Part shown: piece after piece, positions 1-12,000 of the stretch
Layout of the letters: each line of letters begins with the position of its first letter
How positions within the stretch are numbered: the first letter of the stretch is position 1
DNA from: Phycisphaerales bacterium
GTDB taxonomy: Bacteria; Planctomycetota; Phycisphaerae; Phycisphaerales; SM1A02
Direction: 5' to 3'
NCBI GenBank assembly: GCA_030748455.1
Contig: JASMLY010000053.1
Location: forward strand, 1 to 64,000
Length of the DNA stretch: 64,000 nucleotides
Notes under the pieces: model-generated
The model's input: only the letters and a program-made list of their open reading frames with translations
The model's database searches: none
Told to the model about the DNA's origin: nothing
Translations under genes and position numbers: made by a program

Positions 1-68
1 TGATATTCGTCGATACTCGTTGATTGTTCAGTACTTTCAGTACTCTCTCTCGACGATTCGGCACACAC

Positions 69-539
69 ATGGGGGATTGTAAAGATGGGTTGGGCAGTTC
101 GACTATGTCTCAAGACGCAGATCCAAAAGTAATTGCAGAACGACACGAGTTACCTGGCTCTCGGGAAACAATGGATTTCGTTCAATCTTCGATTCTTTCC
201 TCTATGGAGAAGTTTGGATATTGTGAAGACGATCTTTTTGCTGTTCGAATAGCCGTTGAAGAAGCGATTGCCAACGCCGTTTTGCATGGGCATAGGGGAA
301 ACCAATCGCAATTGATTGACATGTCATGGACTATTAGCCAATTCGAAGTGGAGATAATCGTTCTCGATGGTGGACGCGGGTATGACCAAACTGCTGTCCC
401 AGATCCTACACTTGATGAAAATCTGACGCTCCCCTCTGGAAGGGGTTTGGCAATGATTCACGCGTTCATGACAGAAGTAGAGATTACTGAATCAGGCAAG
501 AAGATCCGAATGAAACGGCGAAAACAAATAGAGCAGTAA
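69..539 (+). CDS. RsbW/SpoIIAB-like anti-sigma factor ATPase
   Basis: Small GHKL-fold ATP-binding protein of about 156 residues. It carries the N box (EEAIANAVLHGH, about residues 62-74), a G1-like box (VLDGGRGYD, about 98) and a G2 box (PSGRGLAM, about 122), in the order used by HATPase_c_2 serine kinases such as RsbW and SpoIIAB. Family members phosphorylate an anti-anti-sigma factor and bind a sigma factor. ATG 69 is preferred; a longer reading from TTG 24 and a shorter one from ATG 105 (MSQDADPK) are possible. Bases 3-23 read as the last six codons plus TGA of another frame (…IFVDTR), so a preceding gene, perhaps the STAS partner, may end there. A strong terminator follows at 614-640. The partner sigma factor is not visible in the window. 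Confidence 0.8.
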   Translation: MGDCKDGLGSSTMSQDADPKVIAERHELPGSRETMDFVQSSILSSMEKFGYCEDDLFAVRIAVEEAIANAVLHGHRGNQSQLIDMSWTISQFEVEIIVLDGGRGYDQTAVPDPTLDENLTLPSGRGLAMIHAFMTEVEITESGKKIRMKRRKQIEQ

Positions 540-613
540 GAAGAACCGCTCAATAGATGTATTGCTGCATTCTTTTGTATAGAAAGAGGCTAAAACAGAT
601 GCAAGGGAAAAAC

Positions 614-640
614 AAACCCCGATGTTCAACATCGGGGTTT
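614..640. terminator. bidirectional intrinsic terminator
   Basis: A perfect 13-bp inverted repeat (AAACCCCGATGTT at 614-626, complement at 628-640) is followed on the plus strand by GCATTTTT and on the minus strand by TTTGTTTTT. It sits between two convergent genes, so it can stop both the anti-sigma gene and the subtilase gene. Confidence 0.85.
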
Positions 641-668
641 GCATTTTTGATACGTCAACAAACTCGTT

Positions 669-3600
669 TTATGGCATCACGATCGGTCCAGGGAATGTAC
701 CAGAACCAACTCTGATTTGATCGTAGAAGTATGGGAAAAGTTGATCGTCTCCATCTGGTTGCGTGACTGTGACAAACCGAGCGTGGTACTCCTCCGTAAC
801 CCTGTTCATCATGCGCGATGATCGTGGAACAATGAATTCAACTTCATATTTTCCATCATCACCTAGGTTACTCTCGGAAAGAAGGACAGATGTGCTAGCT
901 TGCACCCAATCTCTTCTAGCAAAATCCCACATGTAGAGGAGGAGGATGGTTGATGTATAGGTGGCGTCGAGCATCGTGACATTCCACGTCATGATGTTTC
1001 CAGGTGAAACGCCTCCTCTTAAGACTCCACTCAAATAAATATCGCTGAAATACGCAGTAGAGAGGTAGGTTACGTGATCGCCAGGACCGAGATAATCGTC
1101 AGGTAAGTCAGTAAAATCTCCAACATCTCTATGTTCTGGGTAGAGTGAGTAATACATGTCATCTTTTGCAGCGATTGATCCTGAATTGCCCATGTTGTAT
1201 TCACCACTAATGATAGAGATATCGTTAATGCTCGGAGTATCGAAAATAGGATCTACCAAGGCGTCTTGGCAACTTCGCCAAGGGTTCACAACATTACCAA
1301 CGAGGTTTCCTAAGCCAGCTCCTGCATCTACGAAATCCCACGAAAGTCCTCCACCGTTGACGGAGTTTTCTGATGTGAGCCCAAAAGACATGGGGTAGGC
1401 CAAAATTGGATCACCGCCTTGGGTTGGATCATCAGGATCAGAAGGTGTCATGCCCGCGTAACTGCCGCCCCCAATATAGAGCCGAGTAAACATTGGGGAG
1501 AGCGGTGTTCCAAAAACTTGTAATGCATATCCTTGCATTGCTATGACGCTTCCTGCAACGATTGCTGAAGCTGCAGATGTACCGCCGAAGTTGTTTGTGT
1601 AGGATCTAGATGCAACAATGTTGTAATCGCAGGGATCACTGTAATCGACAGTTTGGTATCCAAGCCAATTGTCCAACGCAGGTCCAAACCCACATGTTGT
1701 GACCCCTGTACCCCATGAAGAAACCGTAACCTTTGAAAAAGGTACTTCTCCGTAAACTCCACCATCCCCAACAACAAAGTTGGAACTTCGACTCCCATTT
1801 GCATACCGCTTAAATGGGGCACCCGGTGAAACTGCGCCGACAACGATTGCTCCGGAATCAGTACCTGAAGGAGTTGTCGCGTCGCCTAAGTCAAGACCAC
1901 TCATGCCCGCTCCAATAACAACGGTGATGCCAAGTGCAGTTGCAACTGTCATTCTATCGTGTGTGAAGGGGTTATAGTCTAGGTTATTGACACCGCCGCC
2001 TTGACCTCCTTGGGGATTGTACGTTGCAGCAATGACATCACCAGGTTCTAGTGTTAGCATTGCGTTGAGCCACGCAGTAGCAGATCGTCCCTCACCATGC
2101 ACCTGTCCTTCTTCGTCAATGATCGCGCCAACGAGAGGGTAGAAAGAAAAATCAGCTTCTGGTACAAGCCCTCTGATCCCAACATTGGTATCTGGATCGT
2201 TCGGATCCCAATCGGCTGCCATAACGCCTAGGACGGCATCCCCATGGTGCCTTGAGTAGGCAAAGGGTGCGGTGGGGTCAAAGTACATCAATATCTCATC
2301 ATGCCCAGTTTCTGGGCCTTCTATCTTGACGTTGATCAGCTCTTCGTGCTCAGCACCATAGATTGTTGTTGTTCCTTCATGCACCACGGTGTATTGTTGA
2401 ATGTCAGCTGCATAATCTAAGACAGCGACCTTGACGCCTGCTCCGTAGGTTCCATTGGGTCCCTCACCTAATTGTTCGTGCCATTCTCCTAAGCCGTACA
2501 AGCCAGAATATCGATCAGGTGCGTTCATCCCTCCTGGGTCTGCATCTGGATTAATGGGGTTGAGGTCGAGTCCTTCACCATTCCACATCGTTGTCGCGAT
2601 CCCACCCTCGACTCCAATTCCAGTTACTGCACCTGTATCAGGGCTTAACAGATTTGGAAGCGTTGGAAGCCAACCATTCATCAGGTAACTGACATCTCCA
2701 ATCACACCACCGCCCATAGGCCAAGGTAAGAGTTGAGGTAGGGCATTGGATGAGGATAAACCCCAATCACCATAATTGAGCTCTTCATCTGTTGCCCACG
2801 CTTGCATGCCCATGGCAAAGAAATCAGGAGTCATTGATTCGGGCGTGAAAAAAGGGATTGCTGGATCAAATGGCCAACACCCTGTGGTAAATCCATTGGG
2901 GCAATCATCGTTGAAGATCATTTGAGGTTGTCTTCCATCACCACGTATGGGTCCAAATGGATCTTCACAAGTGTGGATCTGCAAGAAACAATATTGAAAC
3001 GAATTGGCATAGGAAGCGCAAATTCCATCCCATACATCATTTATACAATGTGGGACAACAGCAGAAATATCAGCACAACAGGTTTGATCAGGATCTATAA
3101 ACCCTTCTTGGGGATTTGGAAATGAGGTAGAGTCAAGGCAACCTGCTGCAAAGGGGTTTCTGTCTGGAATAATTTGGAGTGTTTGATCAATATAACAATC
3201 GCCTGTAAAGTACGTTCCAAAGGCTCCAAACTCCCCGCAAGTATCAAAGATTGTAAGATCAGGGGGGCAATCTGCTTCTATGTCAGCACAAGTGTCACCA
3301 TCTCCACCATACCAAATTCCATATATATCCAGACAATCATCGAACGTTGAATCTATGCAACCACTAAGCGTACAACATGCTGTACCCAAACCTCGGTTGC
3401 CGCTCGCGTTGCTCTGGCATGTTGATCCACGACCTAAAAACGTACCACCAAGCTCTTCACATGTTGATTTGGAGATTTTTTCTTGGCACGCTCCAGTTCG
3501 GAACATGCATGCGCCATCGATCTTTCTCGTTTTTGAAGCATTTGCAAGGTCCGATGGATGATTAAAAAACCGCCCATTCGTTCGTTTTCTCAATTTCTCT

Positions 3601-4211
3601 CCCCGATAGGGTGAATCGGAAGGGTGAATCAACGGGGCATTGAGCCATTCGACTTCAGACATGCTGAAGAAAAGGTCCGCTGCGGCTTTGACAGAAGCGA
3701 GTGGGCCGTCGACGTAAAAGACGCCACCAATATCTGGCATTTGCTTGCCCGTTCTTGCTTCAGCACGAGCGATGAGGTTGTTTACTTCTGATTCTTCGAC
3801 ATCAGCAGCTGGGGAGAGCGTGATTCCAAGAGCCAAGGCAGTTTCGATGACCGTATCGATCGGTTTGTTCGTGCGGGAAACAAGTTCTCCTGCTTGTGTA
3901 ACACGCACTTTCAATTCATCAGCAAACTTCACCATCAAACGAGTGCGGTTTGTCACAGTGACAGGGTCTTTGCGATTTTTTGCACGAGGGATGAGACGTT
4001 TAGGTTTGGTATATTGATCGGCACTGATGAGACTGCCACTTTCAAACCCATCGACAATGGCGTGAATCATTGGGTCGATACCACGTTGTACCTGTTCGCT
4101 TCGGATCACATCTGCTGTTAGGGATCCAGCAAGGAGCGTGCAAGCAATAGCAGCACATGCAATGAGGGATTGCAGAGTAGGTGTAGTCGATGATCGTGTG
4201 GAGTGTTTCAT
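669..4211 (-). CDS. secreted subtilisin-like (S8) protease with Cys-rich insert
   Basis: About 1180 residues. ATG 4211 is chosen over an in-frame ATG at 4322 because it gives a good signal peptide (MKHSTRSSTTPTLQSL followed by IACAAIACTLLAG) and has GGAAAG about 7 bases upstream. After a prodomain-like N-terminal part there is a Cys-rich segment (about residues 235-450) with the pattern CxxxxxxCxxxGGTFLGRGSTC. The subtilase catalytic residues follow in order: Asp in VKVAVLDYAAD (about 598), His in RHHGDAVLGV (about 654) and Ser in GGTSAASAIVAG (about 877). The C-terminal about 250 residues look like a beta-rich domain without a recognised name. It is probably exported and acts outside the cytoplasm; the substrate is unknown. 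It stands alone, with a terminator 30 bases past its stop. Confidence 0.85.
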   Translation of the reverse strand: MKHSTRSSTTPTLQSLIACAAIACTLLAGSLTADVIRSEQVQRGIDPMIHAIVDGFESGSLISADQYTKPKRLIPRAKNRKDPVTVTNRTRLMVKFADELKVRVTQAGELVSRTNKPIDTVIETALALGITLSPAADVEESEVNNLIARAEARTGKQMPDIGGVFYVDGPLASVKAAADLFFSMSEVEWLNAPLIHPSDSPYRGEKLRKRTNGRFFNHPSDLANASKTRKIDGACMFRTGACQEKISKSTCEELGGTFLGRGSTCQSNASGNRGLGTACCTLSGCIDSTFDDCLDIYGIWYGGDGDTCADIEADCPPDLTIFDTCGEFGAFGTYFTGDCYIDQTLQIIPDRNPFAAGCLDSTSFPNPQEGFIDPDQTCCADISAVVPHCINDVWDGICASYANSFQYCFLQIHTCEDPFGPIRGDGRQPQMIFNDDCPNGFTTGCWPFDPAIPFFTPESMTPDFFAMGMQAWATDEELNYGDWGLSSSNALPQLLPWPMGGGVIGDVSYLMNGWLPTLPNLLSPDTGAVTGIGVEGGIATTMWNGEGLDLNPINPDADPGGMNAPDRYSGLYGLGEWHEQLGEGPNGTYGAGVKVAVLDYAADIQQYTVVHEGTTTIYGAEHEELINVKIEGPETGHDEILMYFDPTAPFAYSRHHGDAVLGVMAADWDPNDPDTNVGIRGLVPEADFSFYPLVGAIIDEEGQVHGEGRSATAWLNAMLTLEPGDVIAATYNPQGGQGGGVNNLDYNPFTHDRMTVATALGITVVIGAGMSGLDLGDATTPSGTDSGAIVVGAVSPGAPFKRYANGSRSSNFVVGDGGVYGEVPFSKVTVSSWGTGVTTCGFGPALDNWLGYQTVDYSDPCDYNIVASRSYTNNFGGTSAASAIVAGSVIAMQGYALQVFGTPLSPMFTRLYIGGGSYAGMTPSDPDDPTQGGDPILAYPMSFGLTSENSVNGGGLSWDFVDAGAGLGNLVGNVVNPWRSCQDALVDPIFDTPSINDISIISGEYNMGNSGSIAAKDDMYYSLYPEHRDVGDFTDLPDDYLGPGDHVTYLSTAYFSDIYLSGVLRGGVSPGNIMTWNVTMLDATYTSTILLLYMWDFARRDWVQASTSVLLSESNLGDDGKYEVEFIVPRSSRMMNRVTEEYHARFVTVTQPDGDDQLFPYFYDQIRVGSGTFPGPIVMP

Positions 4212-4495
4212 GTAGGTTCTTTCCAAAATGTCGTCTCGTCTAACGTTTCGAGTTCTCATTATGCCCTCGCCATTGGCGAAAATCTTTCTCAATTGTTGCT
4301 GAATAATGCGAGGCAAAATCAACTGTAAGTTCTGTCCCTAGAAGGGTTTTCGAAATCATGTTTGGTAAAAAATGACCCAAACAGAACTGTGCAGGTCGTT
4401 GTGAAAACTATGCTCAAAACCACGTACAGAGTTATCTGATGATACCCCCTTCAGGGATGAAGTGTATGCCTTTTTTTTCTTTTTTAGCCAAAAAA
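4212..4495. other. intergenic region upstream of the subtilase gene
   Basis: Together with the rpoC terminator next to it, this leaves about 350 bases without a gene. It must hold the promoter of the subtilase gene, but I could not identify a convincing -35/-10 pair. Short open frames here have no coding character. Confidence 0.5.
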
Positions 4496-4523
4496 ACGAG
4501 CCCTCCAACCTTGGAGGGCTCGT
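4496..4523 (-). terminator. rpoC intrinsic terminator
   Basis: A perfect 13-bp stem (ACGAGCCCTCCAA at 4496-4508 with its complement at 4511-4523) closes a CC loop. On the minus strand it is followed by a run of T (complement of the A-run just below 4496), about 43 bases after the rpoC stop. It ends the ribosomal-protein/RNA-polymerase cluster. Confidence 0.9.
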
Positions 4524-4565
4524 TGTATAGTGCGTGAGCAATTGACAATTTCACGTAGGGTTGTT

Positions 4566-7500
4566 CTACGCTTTTGTGACTTCAACGGTTGGAGGCGTAG
4601 TCTCCACTTGGACGGTTGGACCGCCTCGTTGCGCACCTAACGCTTCAGCTTTTTCGATGGCGTCTTGCATCATTTGAGCTTCTTCATCTTCTTCGATCGA
4701 TGGTGGTTCAACGAGATGCTTCACAGTCATCTTGTCGTACGCATCGAATCCGGTACCAGCTGGAATCAAGTGCCCAAGCAAGACGTTTTCTTTCAAGCCG
4801 CTGAGGTTGTCAACAGCACCTCTAAGGGACGCTTCTGTAAGAACCTTCGTGGTTTCTTGGAAGGATGCACCTGAGAGGAATGATTCTGCTTGGAGGGCTG
4901 CTTTCGTTATGCCAAGAAGGAGTGGCTTACCAGTTGCCTTCTTCGGACGAGATGTTTTCGCAGGGGCCTTGCCTTCAGCATCGGCAACAGCATTGGCTTC
5001 TTTAATGTCTGCCTTTAGCACCCTGTCTCCCACCATGAAATCTGTATCTCCAGCATCTTTAATGAGCAAGCAAGCATCGATTTCTTTATTGGCGTTACGG
5101 AATTGGTATCGTTCGATGATGTCGAGTGGGAGGAGTTCTGTGTCTCCTGCTTTCTCTACTTGTACTTTACTCAACATGCGAGAGAGTATGACTTCAATGT
5201 GTTTGTCGGAAACAGGCACACCTTGAGCTCGGTATACATTTTGAACTTCTGAGATGAGGTATGTGTAGAGTTCTTCTTCGCCATTAATATCGAGAATGTT
5301 GTTTGGATCGCGAGGACCTTCGGTAAGCGTTTCTCCCGCTTGGACCTTATCTCCAGTATGGACTAAGAGGTGTTTCCCTTGTGGGACGAGATGTTCGACT
5401 GGGTCACCATTATCGGGAACGACATGGAGTACCATTTTGCCACGTTTGCGGTCAGCTTGTAGTTCGATTTTTCCTGAAATTTGAGCAAGAATTGCTGGCT
5501 CTTTCGGGACTCGAGCTTCAAAAATTTCAGTCACACGTGGAAGACCACCAACGATATCAGCAGTACCTGCAACTTCGCGTGGTCGACGAGCAAGCATTTG
5601 CCCTGTGACGACTTTTTCTCCTACTTTCACTTCGATCCTTGCTTTTGCAGGAAGGTGGTGGAAGTCGAGGGTGCGCTCATTGTCATCTTGGATCAGAATT
5701 TGTGGGTGAAGATCACCAGTATGCTCAGTCACGATGTACTCGATGTTGCCCTTGGATTCTTCTTCCCGTAACGTTGTACCAAGTTCAATATCTTGGAAGA
5801 CAACCGTCCCCGTTTTCTCTGCAAGAATTGGTGTACGGTGAGGATCCCATTCAACAATGATGTTACCCTTCTTAACTTTCGTACCTGAAGGAACGCGAAC
5901 GGTAGCACCATAAGGAACGCGGAACGCGTTGTCGAGTTCTCGACCTTTATCATCTACGATGATGAGTTCCCCAGTACGTTTAAGAGTAATGAGATGTCCA
6001 TCTTTGTTTCCGGGTAGTGGCACCTCATTACAATCACGCAACATCATCGTGCCTGAGTGTGTTGCTTTGTAATTTGTTTCAACAAACTCACGGGAAGCAA
6101 CACCACCAGTGTGGAACGTACGCATAGTAAGCTGTGTTCCTGGTTCACCAATCGATTGGGCTGCGATCGTTCCCACAGCCATGCCTTCTTCGACGAGTGT
6201 GCTCGTTGACAAGTCGTTTCCATAACAGAGTGCACAGCATCCACCAGGAGATTCGCATGTAAGTGGTGACCGAACTTGTACAGCATCAATGTTGAGTTTA
6301 TATAAAGCATCGGCAATACTTTCATCAATCACCTGTTTGTCTGAGACGATCGTTGTATCAGTAACAGGGTTCATGATTGTTTGCATTGACGTTCTGCCTT
6401 TGATGAGTTCGTGTAATGGAACATGAACTTCATCACCTTTATAGACAGCTCGTTTGGTAACACCTCGCTTCGTACCACAATCGTGTTCATTTACAACGAC
6501 TGACTGGGCAACGTCGTACAACTTTCGTGTGAGGTAGCCAGAGTCAGCAGTTTTAAGTGCAGTATCAGCTAGCCCTTTTCGTGCGCCGTGAGTGGACGAG
6601 AAATATTCAAGAACGTCGAGTCCTTCACGGAAGTTCGCACGGATCGGAGTTTCGATAATTTCGCCACTTGGTTTCGTCATCAATCCACGCATGCCTGCTA
6701 ATTGTTGCATCTGACTGATGTTGCCTCGAGCACCAGATGTTGACATGAGGTACACAGGATTTAAATATCTGTAGCCTTCCTGAGAACCAATCTCACATTC
6801 AGCATTTGTTTCATGAGACCGTCGATCGAGTTCTAGAGTTTGGATGAGCTCGCCAGTAAGTGATTCACGGCAGTGTGACCAAAGGTCTAACAACTGGTTG
6901 TGTCGTTCTTGATTCGTGATTGCACCAGCAGCAGTTGCAGTTTCAATACGATCAACTTTGCTTTGCGTTTTGTCAATCAAGTCTTGTTTGGTTGATGGAA
7001 CACGCATGTCTGTAATCGCAATCGAGATTCCAGACCATGTAGCAGTTTTAAACCCAATCTCTTTCATGTCATCAAGGAGTGTGAGTGTTCCAGCACGTCC
7101 GATGATGTCGTAAGTGTCGTCGATCACACGACTGCAACCTTTTTTCGTAAGCGTGCAGTTATAAAACGGCATTCCTTGTGCCAATATCTCACAGAAGAGG
7201 ATACGACCAACCGTTGTCACAATTCTTGCGTTTTCAGGCATAGGCTCGATCGCAGCTTTTTCGTCAGTGACAACTTTGGGGTATCGTGGTAATCGAACTT
7301 GAATCTTTTCTTGGAGGGTAACTCGATCAAAATCATATGCGAGCAACGCCTCTTGTGCGTTGCGGAACTTCATTAACTCGTCGTCTTCACGTGTATCATT
7401 GTCATCCATGTGAGTGAGGAAATACACACCCATGACGATGTCTTGACTCGGTGAAACGAGTGGATTCCCGTGTGCAGGCGAGAAAATATTGTTTGTCGCG

Positions 7501-8942
7501 AGCATCAACACTTGTGTTTCGGCTTGTGCTTCAACCGAGAGTGGCAGGTGAACAGCCATCTGGTCACCATCGAAGTCAGCGTTAAAACCTGTACATACGA
7601 GTGGGTGCAACGTAATAGCTTTGCCTTCAACGAGAACAGGTTCAAATGCTTGGATCCCCATTCGGTGCAAGGTTGGTGCACGGTTGAGCATCACGGGGTG
7701 CTGGTAAATCACCTGTTCGAGGATGTCCCAAACTTCTGGATCTCTTCGATCAAGCATGCGTTTTGCAGATTTAATGGTATCCGCTAAGCCTTGTTCTTTT
7801 AACCTTCGGATAATAAATGGTTGATAGAGTTCAAGTGCAATTTTCTTGGGAAGGCCACATTGATTGAGTTTGAGTTCTGGCCCGACAACAATTACGGAAC
7901 GTGCGGAGTAATCGACTCGTTTACCAAGTAAGTTTTCACGGAAGCGACCTTGTTTCCCCTTGATCATGTCGGTGATTGATTTTAGTGGTCTGTTTGAACT
8001 GCCAAGTACCGGACGCCTGCATCGACCATTATCAAAGAGTGCGTCAACTGCTTGCTGAAGCATTCGTTTTTCATTTCGAATAATCACTTCAGGAGCGTTG
8101 AGATCCATCAACTTTTTGAGGCGGTTGTTTCGGTTGATGATTCGACGGTAGAGGTCGTTTAAATCGCTTGTAGCAAAGTTTCCTGATTCAAGAAGGACAA
8201 GCGGGCGGAGTTCTGGTGGGATGACGGGTACGACTTCTAGAATCATCCACTCAGGGTCGTTTTTAGAGTTGCGAAGCTGCTCAACAAGTTTCAAGCGCTT
8301 TGCAAGGTCTTTTGTTTTTTGTTTTGATCGCGTTGCTGCGAGTTCTTCTCGAAGTTGTGTTGCGAGTTCGCAAAGGTCAATTGAGTCGATTAATTCTCGT
8401 ACAGCATCTGCTCCCATGACTGCTCTGAATGGACCATACCCACCTTTGGTGGTGATTTCTCTGTACTCATCTTCGGTGATGACCTCACGGTATTCTTTTT
8501 CTGTGTCGCCAGGGTCGAGAACCACGTAATCTTGAAAGTAAATGATTTTTTCAAGATCAGAAGTTTTCATTCCAAGGAGCGTTCCGAGTCGACTTGGGAG
8601 TGCTTTGAAGAACCAAATGTGTACCACAGGAGCTGCTAAGTTGATGTGCCCCATTCGTTTTCTACGTACACGTGAGTGGCAGACTTTCACACCACAACGG
8701 TCACAAATGATCCCTTTGTACTTTGTGCCTTTATATTTACCACACCCACATTCGAAATCGCGTTCAGGGCCGAAGATCCTCTCGCAAAAGAGACCGTCTT
8801 TTTCAGGTCGATAGGTACGATAGTTAATCGTTTCAGGTTTCTTGACTTCACCGAAACTCCAGCTTCGAATATCGCTAGGGCTTGCGAGGCCAATTCTTAC
8901 TGATCCATAGTCGTTTACTTTATCAAAGATGTTTTCAGACAT
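4566..8942 (-). CDS. rpoC: DNA-directed RNA polymerase subunit beta'
   Basis: 1458 residues, full length for bacterial beta'. The N-terminal zinc ribbon is visible (CGCGKYKG … [10 protein letters not shown], about residues 65-90). The absolutely conserved catalytic Mg-binding motif NADFDGD lies near residue 455 and is followed by QMAVHLPLS. The second zinc site ([13 protein letters not shown]) and the following [18 protein letters not shown] bridge-helix region are intact. The start at 8942 (MSENIFDK) is chosen over the in-frame ATG at 8957, because the codons between them (GGAAGAAAAAAGA) look like its ribosome-binding site. It lies 62 bases downstream of rpoB and is the last gene of the cluster. 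Confidence 0.98.
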   Translation of the reverse strand: MSENIFDKVNDYGSVRIGLASPSDIRSWSFGEVKKPETINYRTYRPEKDGLFCERIFGPERDFECGCGKYKGTKYKGIICDRCGVKVCHSRVRRKRMGHINLAAPVVHIWFFKALPSRLGTLLGMKTSDLEKIIYFQDYVVLDPGDTEKEYREVITEDEYREITTKGGYGPFRAVMGADAVRELIDSIDLCELATQLREELAATRSKQKTKDLAKRLKLVEQLRNSKNDPEWMILEVVPVIPPELRPLVLLESGNFATSDLNDLYRRIINRNNRLKKLMDLNAPEVIIRNEKRMLQQAVDALFDNGRCRRPVLGSSNRPLKSITDMIKGKQGRFRENLLGKRVDYSARSVIVVGPELKLNQCGLPKKIALELYQPFIIRRLKEQGLADTIKSAKRMLDRRDPEVWDILEQVIYQHPVMLNRAPTLHRMGIQAFEPVLVEGKAITLHPLVCTGFNADFDGDQMAVHLPLSVEAQAETQVLMLATNNIFSPAHGNPLVSPSQDIVMGVYFLTHMDDNDTREDDELMKFRNAQEALLAYDFDRVTLQEKIQVRLPRYPKVVTDEKAAIEPMPENARIVTTVGRILFCEILAQGMPFYNCTLTKKGCSRVIDDTYDIIGRAGTLTLLDDMKEIGFKTATWSGISIAITDMRVPSTKQDLIDKTQSKVDRIETATAAGAITNQERHNQLLDLWSHCRESLTGELIQTLELDRRSHETNAECEIGSQEGYRYLNPVYLMSTSGARGNISQMQQLAGMRGLMTKPSGEIIETPIRANFREGLDVLEYFSSTHGARKGLADTALKTADSGYLTRKLYDVAQSVVVNEHDCGTKRGVTKRAVYKGDEVHVPLHELIKGRTSMQTIMNPVTDTTIVSDKQVIDESIADALYKLNIDAVQVRSPLTCESPGGCCALCYGNDLSTSTLVEEGMAVGTIAAQSIGEPGTQLTMRTFHTGGVASREFVETNYKATHSGTMMLRDCNEVPLPGNKDGHLITLKRTGELIIVDDKGRELDNAFRVPYGATVRVPSGTKVKKGNIIVEWDPHRTPILAEKTGTVVFQDIELGTTLREEESKGNIEYIVTEHTGDLHPQILIQDDNERTLDFHHLPAKARIEVKVGEKVVTGQMLARRPREVAGTADIVGGLPRVTEIFEARVPKEPAILAQISGKIELQADRKRGKMVLHVVPDNGDPVEHLVPQGKHLLVHTGDKVQAGETLTEGPRDPNNILDINGEEELYTYLISEVQNVYRAQGVPVSDKHIEVILSRMLSKVQVEKAGDTELLPLDIIERYQFRNANKEIDACLLIKDAGDTDFMVGDRVLKADIKEANAVADAEGKAPAKTSRPKKATGKPLLLGITKAALQAESFLSGASFQETTKVLTEASLRGAVDNLSGLKENVLLGHLIPAGTGFDAYDKMTVKHLVEPPSIEEDEEAQMMQDAIEKAEALGAQRGGPTVQVETTPPTVEVTKA

Positions 8943-9004
8943 TCTTTTTTCTTCCATCTACAAGAGGTGTTGATGTGTTATTCACAGTACTGAGCAAGAG
9001 CGTT

Positions 9005-12000
9005 CTAGAGTAAGCTGCTGCTATCGGGCTGATCCTTCTCGAGTTCAATGTTCATACACAATCCACGAATTTCGTGGCAGAGGACATCAAACACTACAGG
9101 CATGCCTGCTTCGAGTGTGTTTGTATTCTTTACCATCGAGTCATAAATTTTGGTGCGTCCTTCGACATCGTCACTCTTGACGGTGAGCAATTCTTGAAGC
9201 GTGTATGCGGCGCCGTATCCTTCAAGTGCCCAGACTTCCATTTCACCAAATCGCTGCCCACCAGTTCTTGCTTTACCGCCAAGAGGTTGTTGGGTGATCA
9301 GACTGTAAGGACCAGTTGATCGAGCGTGAATTTTGTCGTCAATAAGGTGGTGCAATTTCAACATGTACATTACACCAACAGATGTTGGTTGTTTGAACGC
9401 ATCACCAGTACGGCCGTCATAGAGTTGCGCTTTTCCACCGAAGGGGATCCGTGCCAAAATATCCCTCGCGCTTCCGGGATCTTTACCATCTTCTTCAAAC
9501 TGATTACATCGATTTTGAACGTAATCATTTGCTTCTTCAATTGCCCCAAGGACTTCCTCTTCAGTTGCCCCATCAAAGACTGGAGTGACTGCTTGGAAGC
9601 CAAGAACATTTGCTGCCCACCCAAGGTGCAATTCAAGGAGTTGGCCTACATTCATTCGTGACGGAACGCCAAGCGGATTTAAGAGGATGTCAACAGGGGT
9701 ACCATCTTCAAGGAATGGCATGTCTTCTTCTGCGACTATTCGTGCGATGACACCCTTATTACCATGTCGACCAGCCATTTTGTCCCCAACGGAAATAGCT
9801 CGTTTGTTCGCAAGGTACACAACGGTTTTCTCTAAGACACCAGAAGCAAGTTCATCACCACGTTTCATGTGTGCGAGTTTTCGTTCTTTCTCGACTGCGA
9901 TTGCTTCAATACGTGGCCAATATCGAGCATGGACACCCATCGCTTTTTCTTTTGCATCCTTTGAACCTTTGATCCACTTTTCGTTGAAGTTATCAATTTG
10001 CTCAAGGATCACTTCGGGAATGTCTGACATGCCAACTTTTTGTCGAGTTGCTGAGTCAACCATTTCAGTACCAATGATCTCGTTCATTTGACGAACCATT
10101 TCTCGGAATAGGGAGATTGACTCATCGTCCATCAATCCTTCGTACGCATCCATCTTCTGTTTGAGTTCATTCTTTTGCTCGTCATCAAGGTGCATGCGAC
10201 GACTGAAGTGGGTTGACCCGATGACAACACCGCTGCTACCTGCAGGAACAGTAAGAGATTCATTTTTTACGTCTTCACCAGCTCGACCAAAAATTGCATG
10301 CAACAATTTTTCTTCCGGTGTCAGTTCGTTTTTACTTTTAGGTACAACCTTGCCTACAAGGATATCGCCAGGTCCAACACGGGCACCATTTCGGATCACC
10401 CCTTCATCGTTGAGGCTCATCAGTTGTTTTTCTGAAACGTTTGGTATGTCTCGTGTGAACTCTTCTTTGCCAAGTTTGGTGTCTCGGACTTCTACACTGA
10501 AGGAGTCGATGTGGATTGAAGTGAACGTGTCATCTTTCACAAGACGTTCTGAAATGACGATCGCATCTTCAAAGTTGTATCCATCAAAAGTATTGAATGC
10601 GACGAGAACGTTTTTTCCAATCGCAAGTTCACCGTTAACGGTTGAGGAACCATCAGCGATGATTTGACCTTTCTTAACTTTGTCACCCAATTTGACAATA
10701 GGTTTCTGAGATTGGCAAGTCCGTTCGTTGAGACCTCGGAATGTTTTTAGGCTGTATTCGTCTGCGTCGTCGATGAGGATTTTTTGACCATCAACGTATG
10801 TCACTGTACCCGCGCGTTTCGCTTTCACGAGTAAGCCAGAATCTTTACCAACAAATTGTTCCATGCCAGTTGCAACAGCAGGTGGTTGTGGAATGATCAG
10901 AGGGACAGCTTGCCTCTGCATGTTTGATCCCATCAAGGCTCGGTTTGCATCGTCATGTTCAAGGAACGGAATAAGGGATGCCGAGATGCCAACAAGTTGC
11001 TTTGGTGAAATATCAATAAACTCAACGTCTTTTGGGTTGACTTGGGTGACATCACCACTGCGGCGTGCAATGACATGTGGAGCTGTGATTTTATCTTTGT
11101 CATCGAGCACTTCTGTAGGCGCAAGTACGGTGTTGATTTCTTCATCAGCTCTGAGAAGTGCAATGTCGTCAGTTGCTTTCAATTTGTTAACGACACGGTA
11201 CGGCGTTTGGATGAAACCATACTCGTCAATGCTTGCGTAAATTCCAAGTGATGCAATCAAACCAATGTTCGTGCCTTCAGGAGTTTCAATTGGGCAGATT
11301 CGTCCATAGTGAGAAACATGGACGTCCCGCACATCAAAACCTGCTCGTTTTCTATTTAAACCACCTGGCCCGAGGGCGGACAATCGACGTTCATGCACGA
11401 TCATTGAGAGTGGATTTGTTTGATCGACAACTTGTGATAGTTCACTTCGACCGAAGAAGAAATCAATTGCTGAACTGACTGCTTTTGAATTGACGAGATC
11501 AGCGACCTTCGCGAGTTCTTCAGGATCTTTTACACTCATTCGCTCTTGAACAGTTCGGCGAAGTTTGAGGAACCCTTTCCTCATTTCTTCAACAGCGAGT
11601 TCATCAAGTGTTCGAAGACGGCGATTTCCAAGGTGATCAATGTCATCAACGCGAGCACCCTCTTTGCGGCTTCGTAGATCGTGAATGTAGCCAACAGCAG
11701 CAAGGAAATCTTCTGCTCGTAAGTGCATCACATCTTCGGAGACATCCATGTCAAACTTCCGATTGATTCTGAATCGTCCGACTTTACCAAGACGGTATCG
11801 GTTGTCATCAAAGAACTTTTCAGCAAAGAGCTGACGAGCTTTCTCAACTTGTGGTGGGTTGCCGGGGCGAAGACGTCCATAAATTTTCAACAGTGCAGCT
11901 TCATGTTCTGTCGCGTCTGCAAGGAAGTCGAGTTTTTCGATCGCAAGTGTATTGAGGATTAGCGGGTCGGGAGGATCGGCAATGACTGAGATCTTTTTGA

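Noticed and set aside
1..23. End of a preceding gene (…IFVDTR, stop at 21-23)
   Set aside because: Only six codons are visible, so it cannot be identified; mentioned under the anti-sigma factor gene.
9585..10667. Two 168-codon plus-strand frames inside rpoB
   Set aside because: Antisense to highly conserved rpoB sequence, with low-complexity Ser/Thr/Arg-rich translations typical of shadows.
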